Shown here one piece after another: positions 14,108-21,066 of a stretch of 21,066 bases of DNA (the stretch's first letter is position 1; the number at the start of each line of letters is the position of its first letter). Under the pieces are notes generated by a model. The model was not told the DNA's origin. It ran no database searches and saw only the letters and a list, made by a program, of their open reading frames with translations. This DNA is from an uncultured Clostridia bacterium (GTDB lineage Bacteria > Bacillota > Clostridia > Christensenellales > Aristaeellaceae), in contig CALCTW010000055.1 in assembly GCA_937907055.1 (NCBI GenBank), positions 1 to 21,066 on the forward strand. The letters are read 5' to 3'. A program made the translations under genes and the position numbers.

Positions 14108-15382
14108 ATGGATATCAGGCAGTATGCGGCTTATTCCAAAGAAGGTAAGGACTGGAGCGAGGCTTTTGAAAATGCCGTGCGCGACCTTGAAGCAGCGGGC
14201 GGCGGTGTGATCACAGTGGAGGCGGGCGAGTATCCAACCGGCTCGATCGAACTGAAAAGCCATATCACGCTTGAATTGAAGGAAGGCGCGGTGCTGCGCT
14301 ATCTGCAGACACTCGGGGCATTCCCGCTGATCGAACTGGAGTTTGAAGGGATCCCCGGACAGATCTATCGTCCGTGTATCTTCGCGAGAGACAGCGTGGA
14401 TGTGAAGGTGACCGGCAAGGGAACGGTCGACGGTCAGGGAAGCTTCTGGTGGAAGCCTTTCCGTGAGAAGACGCTGCAGTATCCGCGCCCTTATCTGGTC
14501 TGCTTTGCCGATTGCAGGGATGTGACGCTGGAGGGCGTGACGCTGACAAACAGCCCCTGCTGGACGGTGCATCCGCTTCGTTGCGAAAATGTACTGCTGA
14601 AGGGACTGAATATCAAAAACCCCTATGATTCACCCAATACGGACGGTATCGATCCCAACTGCTGCAGGAACGTGCGGATCGAGGATTGTACGATCGATGT
14701 GGGCGATGACTGCATCGCGCTCAAGTCCGGTACCGAAGATACGCCGGTGCGTATGCCCTGTGAGGAGATCACGGTGAGCGGCTGCCGTTTCCTGCACGGT
14801 CACGGCGGCGTGGTTCTGGGCAGCGAAATGAGCGGCGGCGTGCAGAACATCTTCGTTGATAACTGTACCTTCATGGGCACGGATGTCGGCCTCCGCTTCA
14901 AGAGCTGCCGCGGACGGGGCGGCCTGGTGGAAAACATCTATTGCCAGCACATACGCATGATGGACATCCCCTCCGAGGCCATCGTCTTCAACCTCTTCTA
15001 CAGCGGCAAGGCACGCGGCGAGGAGGTGAGCTACGACGACGAGGGCAACGGCACGCCTGTAGCCCTGCCCGCCGTCGATGAAACCACGCCCGTATTCCGC
15101 AACATCTTCATCAGCGACGTCATCTGCAAGGGTGCCGGGCGCGCCATCTACTTCAATGGCCTGCCGGAAAAACGCATCGAGAACATCCAGCTGAGCCATG
15201 TCACCGTCACCGGGGCCAAGGAGGGTGCCGTATTCTGCGAATCGCAGGACATCCGTCTGGACAGCGTACACATTGAGACACTCGGCCAAAGTCCCGCCTG
15301 CCGTATGCAGGGTGTGGCGGGTGTCAGCGTGAATGGCAAGGCCTACGATAAGATTGGCCACGAACAGGTCATACCTCTCTAA
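14108..15382 (+). CDS. Glycoside hydrolase family 28 (polygalacturonase-like), cross-phylum chimera
   Basis: A 424-residue right-handed beta-helix enzyme of GH28, the family that hydrolyses galacturonan in pectin. All catalytic motifs are present: NTDG at residues 177-180, GDDCIALKSG with D200-D201, GHGG at 231-234 and RFK at 263-265. No signal peptide is visible, so it should act in the cytoplasm on imported oligomers. ATG 14108 follows a GGGGG-AACG ribosome site 17 bases after rmuC. Codon use changes within the gene: the first 255 or so residues match the clostridial genes upstream, while after about residue 280 CTC, GTC, GCC, TAC and CTA-poor Bacteroidales-like usage matches the genes downstream. 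The protein may therefore be an assembly hybrid of two homologues, each intact elsewhere. Confidence 0.85.
   Translation: MDIRQYAAYSKEGKDWSEAFENAVRDLEAAGGGVITVEAGEYPTGSIELKSHITLELKEGAVLRYLQTLGAFPLIELEFEGIPGQIYRPCIFARDSVDVKVTGKGTVDGQGSFWWKPFREKTLQYPRPYLVCFADCRDVTLEGVTLTNSPCWTVHPLRCENVLLKGLNIKNPYDSPNTDGIDPNCCRNVRIEDCTIDVGDDCIALKSGTEDTPVRMPCEEITVSGCRFLHGHGGVVLGSEMSGGVQNIFVDNCTFMGTDVGLRFKSCRGRGGLVENIYCQHIRMMDIPSEAIVFNLFYSGKARGEEVSYDDEGNGTPVALPAVDETTPVFRNIFISDVICKGAGRAIYFNGLPEKRIENIQLSHVTVTGAKEGAVFCESQDIRLDSVHIETLGQSPACRMQGVAGVSVNGKAYDKIGHEQVIPL
14880..14990. other. Likely junction between clostridial and Bacteroidales DNA
   Basis: The change in codon use, translation signals and gene families centres here, within the strongly conserved GH28 stretch GTDVGLRFKSCRGRGGLVEN. 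I cannot place it to the base because both parents would be nearly identical in that stretch. No repeat, integrase, transposase or attachment-like site is visible at the border. Confidence 0.7.
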
Positions 15383-15405
15383 CACTCATCCCCCCTTTCA
15401 CCAGC

Positions 15406-16356
15406 ATGAAAAAAATCATTCTCCCCCTCATTCTCTGCAGCGCCTTCGCCGCCACGCTCCATGCCCAAGTCTATGCCGACATGCTTCTGAGCGACAAGAG
15501 CCATGGGCACAAGGAAATCCAGTCGCTCAGCGTACCAGGCAGCGTGGATGTTTATGACAACCTGCACCACCATGGCCCCGCCTTCGAAAGCGAGCTGGTG
15601 GCCTATCGCCTCTACTTCGACCACCGGCAAACCGTCGATATCTACGGCAAACGGCACAAGGGCCTGGAGCTCAAGCACACCGAATTCTATCCTACGGCTG
15701 ACGATATACGGAACGGCTATGGCGATGATGTGCTTTGGGCGGGCACGACGCTCTCATGTGGCTCATTCCGCGGCTTCGCGAACGATGCACCCAGCTTCAT
15801 CCAGCCGGTGGATATGCGCACCGAGCGTATTCTCGAATATGGCCCTGACCGCACTGTCGTAGAAATCATTGACGAAGGATGGGAATACGACGGGCAGAAG
15901 CTCAACATGATCCAGCATTACACGCTCGAAGCAGGTCGCCGGGATGTGCGCGTTGACATTGACATCACGGGCGAGAAGCCATTCATCAGCCCCTTCTGCA
16001 CAGGCGTACTGAAGTTCCAGGGCGGCTCCGGCATGAAGAGCGGACACCATCCGGCCAACCAAACAGCGGCTTCCTGGGGCAGCAACTGGGCATACGGCCC
16101 GAAGGACACCCTCGACATCAACCGCCGCGCCACAGTAGGCATCGCCGTCTGCATCCCGTCGAAGTACATCACGGGAGGTGGCGAGAGCGATGAAAACCTC
16201 TTCTACCTCCTCGGAAACAAGAAACCCCGCAAACGGTTCCACGTCACCTACTGGCTGGCATTCTGCTCCGACAAAGAGGAGTGGGAAGGCTCCATGCACA
16301 GTGCCGACGAATGGTTCACATGGGTTAACGGGTGGCAGCAATCCCTGAAAGAATAG
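15406..16356 (+). CDS. Secreted DUF4861 protein, pectin-utilisation type
   Basis: A 316-residue exported protein of the DUF4861 family, common in Bacteroidetes polysaccharide loci and often beside pectin lyases and GH28 or GH105 enzymes. Residues 1-20 are a Sec signal (MKKIILPLILCSAFAATLHA) with cleavage before Gln21. Recognisable parts are YDNLHHHGPAFESELVAYRLYF near the N-terminus, DDVLWAGTTLSCGSFRGF in the middle and FHVTYWLAFCSDKEEW near the end. The molecular activity is unknown to me; a beta-rich sugar-binding or lyase-like role is inference. It begins 23 bases after GH28 with no Shine-Dalgarno site, as usual in Bacteroidetes. Confidence 0.87.
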   Translation: MKKIILPLILCSAFAATLHAQVYADMLLSDKSHGHKEIQSLSVPGSVDVYDNLHHHGPAFESELVAYRLYFDHRQTVDIYGKRHKGLELKHTEFYPTADDIRNGYGDDVLWAGTTLSCGSFRGFANDAPSFIQPVDMRTERILEYGPDRTVVEIIDEGWEYDGQKLNMIQHYTLEAGRRDVRVDIDITGEKPFISPFCTGVLKFQGGSGMKSGHHPANQTAASWGSNWAYGPKDTLDINRRATVGIAVCIPSKYITGGGESDENLFYLLGNKKPRKRFHVTYWLAFCSDKEEWEGSMHSADEWFTWVNGWQQSLKE

Positions 16357-16367
16357 CCATTTCCCCT

Positions 16368-16433
16368 ACGTTTTCCCCATTCCATCTTTACGCTTCACCG
16401 TTCCATTCCCCACGTTTCGCCGTTCCATTTCTG
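16368..16433 (+). repeat. Degenerate tandem repeat, period 22 bases, three copies
   Basis: Three copies start at 16368, 16390 and 16412, each opening with ACG and carrying the core TTCCAT. Copies 2 and 3 agree at 17 of 22 positions with no gap; copy 1 is more diverged and needs a one-base shift. A partial copy, CCATTTCCCCT, precedes it at 16357-16367. It fills most of the gap between the DUF4861 and regulator genes. Confidence 0.65.
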
Positions 16434-16476
16434 CACGAATGAATTGACGTGAAAAAGCCCGCTAACTGATTCTCCC

Positions 16477-17430
16477 ATGCACATCTATCAGCCTACCGAC
16501 AAGATGGCCGAGCTCATCGGCCAAGACTACAACCTGCTGCAAGTCATGAGCCGCTTCAGCATCCCACTCGGTGTGGGTGAGAAAAGCGTGGACGAAGTCT
16601 GCCGCGAGAACGGCGTGGACACCGACACCTTCCTTGCCGTGCTCAACTTCGTAGGCAACAACTGCGACCACCGGTTCATTGCCGACCCTGAATCGCTGTC
16701 GCTCCCCTCGCTGATGAGCTATCTGCAGGAAGCGCACAACTACTTCCTCAACTACACCTTCCCCACCATCCGCCGCGAACTCATTGAGGCTATCAGCAGT
16801 TCGGCCGACGACAGGTTTGCCGTCCTCATCATCAAGTATTTCGACAACTTCGTGGAGGAGGTGCGCGAACACCTCGACTACGAGAATGCCACCATCTTTC
16901 CGCACGTCGATGCCCTGCTCAACGGACGCCCCCCCTTGTTTGAGCTCAGCTCATTCGACACCGAGCATGACGAATCGGCCGGCGACAAGCTCAACGAGCT
17001 GAAGAACATCATCATCCGCTACCACCACACCCCCAGTCCTAGCCACGCCCTGCATGGCGTGCTCTCCGACATCTTCAACTGCAACGCCGAGCTGAAAGCC
17101 CACGGGCTTGTGGAGGAGCATCTTTTCATTCCCGCCGTCAAGCTCTACGAGCAGCGGCTGGCTGCGGACGGCTTATCCACCGCAAACGACGACGATGCGG
17201 GCAACCGCGAGTCCTCACTCAGCCCCCGCGAAAAGGAAATCGTCATCGGCGTTGTCCGCGGCCTCTCCAACAAAGAGATTGCCGACAGCCTCAGCATCAG
17301 CCTCAACACCGTGCTCACCCACCGCCGCAACATCGCCCGCAAGCTCGAAATCCACTCCCCCGCCGGCCTCACCATCTATGCCATCATGAACGGTCTCATC
17401 ACCCTCGAGGAACTCAGCCAGCAACCCTAA
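16477..17430 (+). CDS. Hemerythrin-like domain LuxR-type transcriptional regulator
   Basis: A 317-residue predicted cytoplasmic regulator. Residues 5-60 resemble the N-terminal domain of RIC/ScdA iron-sulfur repair proteins (KMAELIGQDYNLLQVMSRF). Residues 75-228 are helical with hemerythrin-like metal ligands: EAHNYF (His87), EHLDYENATIFPH (132-143), EHDE (163-166) and HGLVEEHLFIP (209-219). Residues 248-312 form a LuxR/FixJ-type helix-turn-helix, LSPREKEIVIGVVRGLSNKE then SLNTVLTHRRNIARKL. A di-iron centre could let it sense oxygen, nitric oxide or redox state and control genes; this is inferred from the domains. The gene is alone, without a Shine-Dalgarno site, after a tandem repeat. Its target genes are not visible. 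Confidence 0.87.
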   Translation: MHIYQPTDKMAELIGQDYNLLQVMSRFSIPLGVGEKSVDEVCRENGVDTDTFLAVLNFVGNNCDHRFIADPESLSLPSLMSYLQEAHNYFLNYTFPTIRRELIEAISSSADDRFAVLIIKYFDNFVEEVREHLDYENATIFPHVDALLNGRPPLFELSSFDTEHDESAGDKLNELKNIIIRYHHTPSPSHALHGVLSDIFNCNAELKAHGLVEEHLFIPAVKLYEQRLAADGLSTANDDDAGNRESSLSPREKEIVIGVVRGLSNKEIADSLSISLNTVLTHRRNIARKLEIHSPAGLTIYAIMNGLITLEELSQQP

Positions 17431-17630
17431 CACCCCGATAATCTGTTAAACGGCCGGGGCATCCTGGAACGAAAACCCATCTGCCCATGTCCCCCGCAAA
17501 AAGGCACGTGGTGCGCTCTGAATAAAGCATTTCTGCCGTGCTTATGGGATAGCCATACGCTTGGGCAAAAAATATTTTGCGCTGGCTTTTAGTTAATTAA
17601 TGTTTTTTACAAGAAAAAAAACGCAGCGAA

Positions 17631-17664
17631 TTTGGTTATTTGCGAAGGATTTTTATTATCTTTG
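17631..17664 (+). promoter_or_regulatory. Bacteroidetes-type promoter for the GT5-like gene
   Basis: TTTG (17631-17634) and TATCTTTG (17657-17664, matching TAnnTTTG), 22 bases apart, fit the -33/-7 consensus of Bacteroidetes housekeeping sigma factor. Transcription would start near 17671, giving a leader of about 18 bases. The 258-base gap before it, 17431-17688, shows no gene. Confidence 0.75.
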
Positions 17665-17688
17665 CATGAAAATTCAAACTATCTACGA

Positions 17689-18504
17689 ATGAAGGCTAAC
17701 AGAATTCTGTACGTTGCAAAGGAAGTCGTACCCTTTACAGCCAGCAGCGAGATGAGCGAAATCTGCCGTCATCTACCTCAGGCCATCCAGGAAAGAGGCC
17801 ACGAAATACGCACATTCATGCCTAAATGGGGCTGCATCAACGAGCGCCGCAACCAGCTGCACGAGGTCATCCGCCTGTCGGGCATGAACCTGATTATCGA
17901 CGAGACCGACCACCCGCTGATCATCAAGGTGGCTTCCTTGCAGATGGCCCGCATGCAGGTCTATTTCATCGACAACGAAGACTATTTCAGCAAAGTCCGT
18001 CTCGATGACCCTGCACTCCGCAGCCCGGAATTCAAAGATAACGACGAGCGCACCATTTTCTTTGCCCGCGGCGTGCTGGAGACGGTCAAGAAGCTCCGCT
18101 GGTACCCTGACGTCATCCACGTCCATGGATGGGTAGGCGCACTCATCGGCCTCTACGTCAAGGTTCTCTACAAGGAAGAGCCCGCCTTCCGCGACTCGCG
18201 CATCGTCCTCTCGCTCTACGACAACGACGATTTTCAGGCTCCGCTCTGCGATGACTTCCTCACCCGTCTGCGTCCCAAGTCAATGGAAGATTTCGACACC
18301 GAAGGCATCAACGTGCCCATGAACTGCAACGAGCTCTTCAAGCTCGCCATCAAGTATGCCGACGGCGTTATCGTCAACTCGCCCACCGTCAATGAGGAAG
18401 CACTCGCCTTTGCACGCGAAATCGGGAAGCCCGTACTCGACTACGTCGGACAAGAGGGCTATTACGATGCCTGCAACGACTTCTACGAACTTGTCCGCGA
18501 ATAA
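17689..18504 (+). CDS. Short glycogen/starch synthase-like (GT5 N-terminal domain) protein
   Basis: A 271-residue protein matching only the N-terminal half of GT5 glycogen synthases, which are usually about 480 residues or more. Visible family elements are RILYVAKEVVPF, then LPQAIQERGHEIRTFMPKWG and DVIHVHGW at 141-148. The substrate-binding KTGGL motif that normally follows the VVPF-type strand is replaced by TASSEMSEIC (residues 17-26), and the C-terminal nucleotide-sugar domain is absent. It may therefore be a non-catalytic relative. ATG 17689 is chosen because it follows the promoter by a short leader; the longer open frame starts inside the promoter. It is followed after 37 bases by the DUF4270 gene, a pairing I recall from other Bacteroidales. 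Confidence 0.82.
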   Translation: MKANRILYVAKEVVPFTASSEMSEICRHLPQAIQERGHEIRTFMPKWGCINERRNQLHEVIRLSGMNLIIDETDHPLIIKVASLQMARMQVYFIDNEDYFSKVRLDDPALRSPEFKDNDERTIFFARGVLETVKKLRWYPDVIHVHGWVGALIGLYVKVLYKEEPAFRDSRIVLSLYDNDDFQAPLCDDFLTRLRPKSMEDFDTEGINVPMNCNELFKLAIKYADGVIVNSPTVNEEALAFAREIGKPVLDYVGQEGYYDACNDFYELVRE

Positions 18505-18541
18505 CACGCATACACTTGCCGACATCAGGCATATCCCTCCA

Positions 18542-19975
18542 ATGAAAAAGTACATCGCATTCCTCAGCACGGCGCTGTTCCTCCTGCTCATGGCCGCATG
18601 CGACAGCGATACAGGCTCATTAGGAACCAGTACCACCCCGCGCAACGATTCCATATCCATCCACCAAGCCACATACTACGCCACGTCGCGCTCCATACGG
18701 GTCGATTCCATCCTGGGCAAGTCATCCGCCGTCTATCTCGGACGATACACCGACCCCGAAAGCAATACGACCTTTGAGTCCAACTTCATCACGCAGTTCA
18801 ACTGCGCCGAGGGTGGCAGTGTCTTCCCTCCTGCCGACAGCATCAAAGGCGACTCAGCCACGCGGTTTGAAATCCGCATGTTCTACACCACCTACCACGG
18901 CGATTCGCTCAACGCCATGCAGCTGGAGGTCTATGACCTGGAGAAGACACTCCAGGAAGGCCAGGCATACTACACGAACCTCAATACGGACGATTACGTT
19001 CTGCCCGGTGCCAAACCCATCGCCACCAAATCATGGTCCGTCATGGATCGTGCACTCGACATGAACGAGCTGGAGGATGACCAGCACTACCACAATGTGT
19101 GCATCCCCCTCCCCACATCCATGGGAACGGAAATCATCCGCTCGTACCGCGCTCATCCCGAATACTTTGCCAACGCCACCAACTTCATTGAGAACGTCTG
19201 CAAAGGCTTTCTCATCAAATGTTCGCAGGGCGACGGCACCGCCATCTGCGTGGAGCAGGTCAACCTCAATGTCTGCTTCCGGATGGCCAGCAACGACAGC
19301 ATCTACACCACACAGTTCACCGGCTCGCAGGAGGTTCTGCAGGTAAACAGTTTCGACACAAAGGGACTTGAGCCCTTGGTTGACGACAACACCTGCACCT
19401 GGATCAAGAGCCCCGCAGGCATCTTCACCGAGGTCACGCTGCCCGTAGATGAGATTACGGAAAATGAGCAGGACACCATCAACTCCGCCCAGATTCTCTT
19501 CACGAAGTACAACCCCACCCTCAAGGACAAATATACGCTGTATCCGCCCTCACGGCTGCTCATGATACGCAAAAGCTCGATGTACGAGATCTTTGAGAAC
19601 AATCAGGTGCCCAACAACGTCACAGCGTTTGTCAATACGCTCAAAGACTCCAACAACGCCAATTACCTGGCCAAGTACAATCAGTACGCCTTTACCAACA
19701 TCGCCCGCCTCATCGTCGTCTGCCGCAATGAGCGTGACCGCTGGCTCGCCGACTGGCTCGGCAGTCATCCCGGCAGCAGCCAGGCCGAGGCTCGTGCAGC
19801 TTTCGACGCGGCCTGTCCCGACTGGAATAAGGTAGTGCTGATTCCAGTCAAAGTCAGCACCGATTCGCAGTCGGCCGTTGTGGCCATGCACCACGACCTC
19901 AGCCTCACCAGCGTACGCCTGAAAGGCGGTATTGACCCGATTGAAATAAAGATTATCACCAGCGCGTTCAAATAA
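18542..19975 (+). CDS. DUF4270 family lipoprotein
   Basis: A 477-residue exported lipoprotein of the DUF4270 family, widespread in Bacteroidetes and of unknown function. The signal peptide ends in the lipobox MAAC with Cys20 as the likely lipid site, followed by DSDTG, an acidic stretch compatible with outer-membrane or surface placement. The mature protein is rich in Thr, Ser and aromatic residues typical of beta-structure, with the family start YLGRYTDPESNTTFESNFITQF and a C-terminal HHDLSLTSVRLKGG. I chose ATG 18542 because the signal peptide starts there; the frame extends upstream into the previous gene. It is probably co-transcribed with the GT5-like gene, 37 bases ahead, and ends before a strong hairpin. 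Confidence 0.87.
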   Translation: MKKYIAFLSTALFLLLMAACDSDTGSLGTSTTPRNDSISIHQATYYATSRSIRVDSILGKSSAVYLGRYTDPESNTTFESNFITQFNCAEGGSVFPPADSIKGDSATRFEIRMFYTTYHGDSLNAMQLEVYDLEKTLQEGQAYYTNLNTDDYVLPGAKPIATKSWSVMDRALDMNELEDDQHYHNVCIPLPTSMGTEIIRSYRAHPEYFANATNFIENVCKGFLIKCSQGDGTAICVEQVNLNVCFRMASNDSIYTTQFTGSQEVLQVNSFDTKGLEPLVDDNTCTWIKSPAGIFTEVTLPVDEITENEQDTINSAQILFTKYNPTLKDKYTLYPPSRLLMIRKSSMYEIFENNQVPNNVTAFVNTLKDSNNANYLAKYNQYAFTNIARLIVVCRNERDRWLADWLGSHPGSSQAEARAAFDAACPDWNKVVLIPVKVSTDSQSAVVAMHHDLSLTSVRLKGGIDPIEIKIITSAFK

Positions 19976-20063
19976 GAATCCGCCTTCTTGACAAGGTCAA
20001 CCTGATCCATACGGATTCCCTGGCCTGCACGGATTCTGGACGAACCAATGCCTGACCTATGCT

Positions 20064-20099
20064 TGCGCTTGCCGAAATCACCGGCAAGCGCATGTTTTT
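20064..20099 (+). terminator. Intrinsic terminator after the DUF4270 gene
   Basis: A perfect 11-bp stem, TGCGCTTGCCG (20064-20074) with CGGCAAGCGCA (20082-20092), closes a 7-base loop and is followed by TTTTT at 20095-20099. It stands about 90 bases after the DUF4270 stop. The minus strand lacks a T-run after the stem, so it serves mainly the plus strand, though it also abuts the MBOAT stop. Confidence 0.82.
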
Positions 20100-20100
20100 C

Positions 20101-21066
20101 CTAGAACTGGAAGTAGATGAACGCCTGGAGGTCGGAGGTGATGAACTGATACACCACAAACACGGCTGCAGCCATGACGAGGACGATGACCGGCACGGGC
20201 AGAAGAGCGAAGTTGAGGCGGTACCAGCGTTTCCACCGTGCAGGGAGCCAGTGGATGACCATGCCCAGCGCAAAGAGGATGAAGACATTCCTGTAGGCGC
20301 AGATGACGTCCCAAGGCTTGACGCTGCCCCACGCCGAGCCTATCTGATTCACCATATTCTTGGCCGTATCCCAAGCCACCTTATTAGCCACGGCGGGGTC
20401 GAGGTTGGAGCCTGAGCGGAAGAACAGGCGGGGGAAGGTGATGAAGGTGAACGTCTGCATGATGGCCCATACGCCTGCCGCCGCATCAGCCAGCCTGCCA
20501 TTGGCTCCCCTTGCCACAAAATGATAGATGTAGCGTACCAGGGTGCCGATGGTGATAGCAGCCATCCACACGAAGAAGACGTTGAATACCGGAGCAGGAA
20601 CGCGGCTCGCCAGCACATAAAGCACAAGGGTGACCACCACCGTAAGCGCCATGCGCATGTGCCACGACATCTCCTTCCAGAACTTGTAGATGATCATGCC
20701 GATGCCGTTCAGGCCACCCCAGATCATGAAGTTCCACGAGGCGCCATGCCACAGGCCACCCAGCAGCATGGTGATGAAGGAGTTCAGGTTGCCCATGAGC
20801 AGCTTGCGGCGCTTTGGTTTCTGCTTGGTGACACGAATGGCCACAAGAATGCCGACGGCAGCAGCCACGATGATGGCCGTGACAATCCAGCTGCCGCTCA
20901 GTATGAGCACGATGCACGAGATAAGTCCCAGCCAGAAGTAGGTGCCGAAAGTAGTGTTCCGGTTACCGCCCAGCGGGATATAGAGGTAGCTCTGCAGCCA
21001 ACGGCTGAGCGACATGTGCCAGCGTTTCCAGAAGTTGGCCGGATTAGGTGCCTTGTAGGGCGAGTT
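20101..21066 (-). CDS. MBOAT family O-acyltransferase, N-terminus beyond the window
   Basis: The last 321 residues of a polytopic membrane acyltransferase of the MBOAT family (AlgI/DltB-like), which moves acyl groups onto polysaccharides or other envelope molecules. The frame is open to the right edge, so the start is missing. Family motifs are FWKRWHMSLSRWLQSYLYIP, then GGNR and GGLWHGASWNFMIWGGLNG, the latter with the probable catalytic His. Several hydrophobic helices follow, and the protein ends in FIYFQF. The substrate cannot be inferred; a cognate SGNH-fold partner, often found beside such genes, is not in the window. It runs towards the DUF4270 gene. Confidence 0.92.
   Translation of the reverse strand, partial: NSPYKAPNPANFWKRWHMSLSRWLQSYLYIPLGGNRNTTFGTYFWLGLISCIVLILSGSWIVTAIIVAAAVGILVAIRVTKQKPKRRKLLMGNLNSFITMLLGGLWHGASWNFMIWGGLNGIGMIIYKFWKEMSWHMRMALTVVVTLVLYVLASRVPAPVFNVFFVWMAAITIGTLVRYIYHFVARGANGRLADAAAGVWAIMQTFTFITFPRLFFRSGSNLDPAVANKVAWDTAKNMVNQIGSAWGSVKPWDVICAYRNVFILFALGMVIHWLPARWKRWYRLNFALLPVPVIVLVMAAAVFVVYQFITSDLQAFIYFQF

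Noticed and set aside
14880..14990. Junction considered as a mobile-element insertion site
   Set aside because: No integrase, transposase, inverted ends, target duplication or tRNA gene is seen, and the GH28 reading frame passes straight through.
16368..16433. Repeat cluster considered as a CRISPR array
   Set aside because: The copies are contiguous with no spacers, are imperfect, and no cas genes are present.

Overview
The window looks like two pieces of gut- or rumen-type bacterial DNA from different phyla joined inside one gene. Bases 1 to about 14,900 read as a Firmicutes/Clostridia genome. Most genes there have purine-rich Shine-Dalgarno sites, stop and start codons often overlap (ATGA, TGATG, TAATG), promoters fit TTGACA/TATAAT, and Leu is mostly CTG. 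From about 14,950 to the end the DNA reads as Bacteroidales, probably Prevotella-like. Genes there lack Shine-Dalgarno sites, CTC, GTC, GCC and TAC codons rise sharply, one promoter matches the Bacteroidetes TTTG / TAnnTTTG pattern, and the families (DUF4861, DUF4270, short GT5-like protein) are typical of that phylum. The change falls in the conserved core of a glycoside hydrolase family 28 (GH28) gene whose reading frame stays open. A metagenomic assembly chimera at a shared conserved stretch is the simplest reading; real recombination between phyla is the alternative.

Clostridial part. (1) Bases 1-1695: the end of a zinc/manganese-type ABC transporter (ATPase, permease) overlapped by a small Cys-containing lipoprotein, closed by two tandem terminators. 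(2) 2080-3357: a secreted protein with a helical-repeat region and a C-terminal DUF6273 domain, with its own promoter. (3) 3598-4746, minus strand: nagA for amino-sugar catabolism. (4) 5011-8266: four tightly packed hydrolase genes (YgjP-like metallopeptidase, metallophosphoesterase, PHP phosphoesterase, DUF2974 alpha/beta hydrolase) behind a near-consensus promoter. (5) 8318-10821, minus strand: GNAT acetyltransferase, DUF362 ferredoxin-like protein and ylmH, probably one transcript; it meets the previous operon at a shared hairpin. (6) 11167 onward: ybaB-recR-tdk-rmuC, a DNA maintenance and nucleotide salvage operon, with the GH28 gene 17 bases after rmuC.

Bacteroidales part. The C-terminal third of GH28 is followed by a secreted DUF4861 protein, a pairing that suggests pectin breakdown. 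Then come a short tandem repeat, a hemerythrin-like/LuxR-type regulator, a short GT5 glycogen-synthase-like protein lacking the usual KTGGL motif, a DUF4270 lipoprotein with a strong terminator, and a convergent MBOAT acyltransferase that runs off the right edge.

I saw no tRNA, rRNA, CRISPR array, insertion sequence or prophage gene. I found no convincing new defence or mobile system. The best leads are the cross-phylum junction, the altered P-loop of the thymidine kinase, the degenerate glycogen-synthase-like protein, and the hemerythrin-LuxR regulator.
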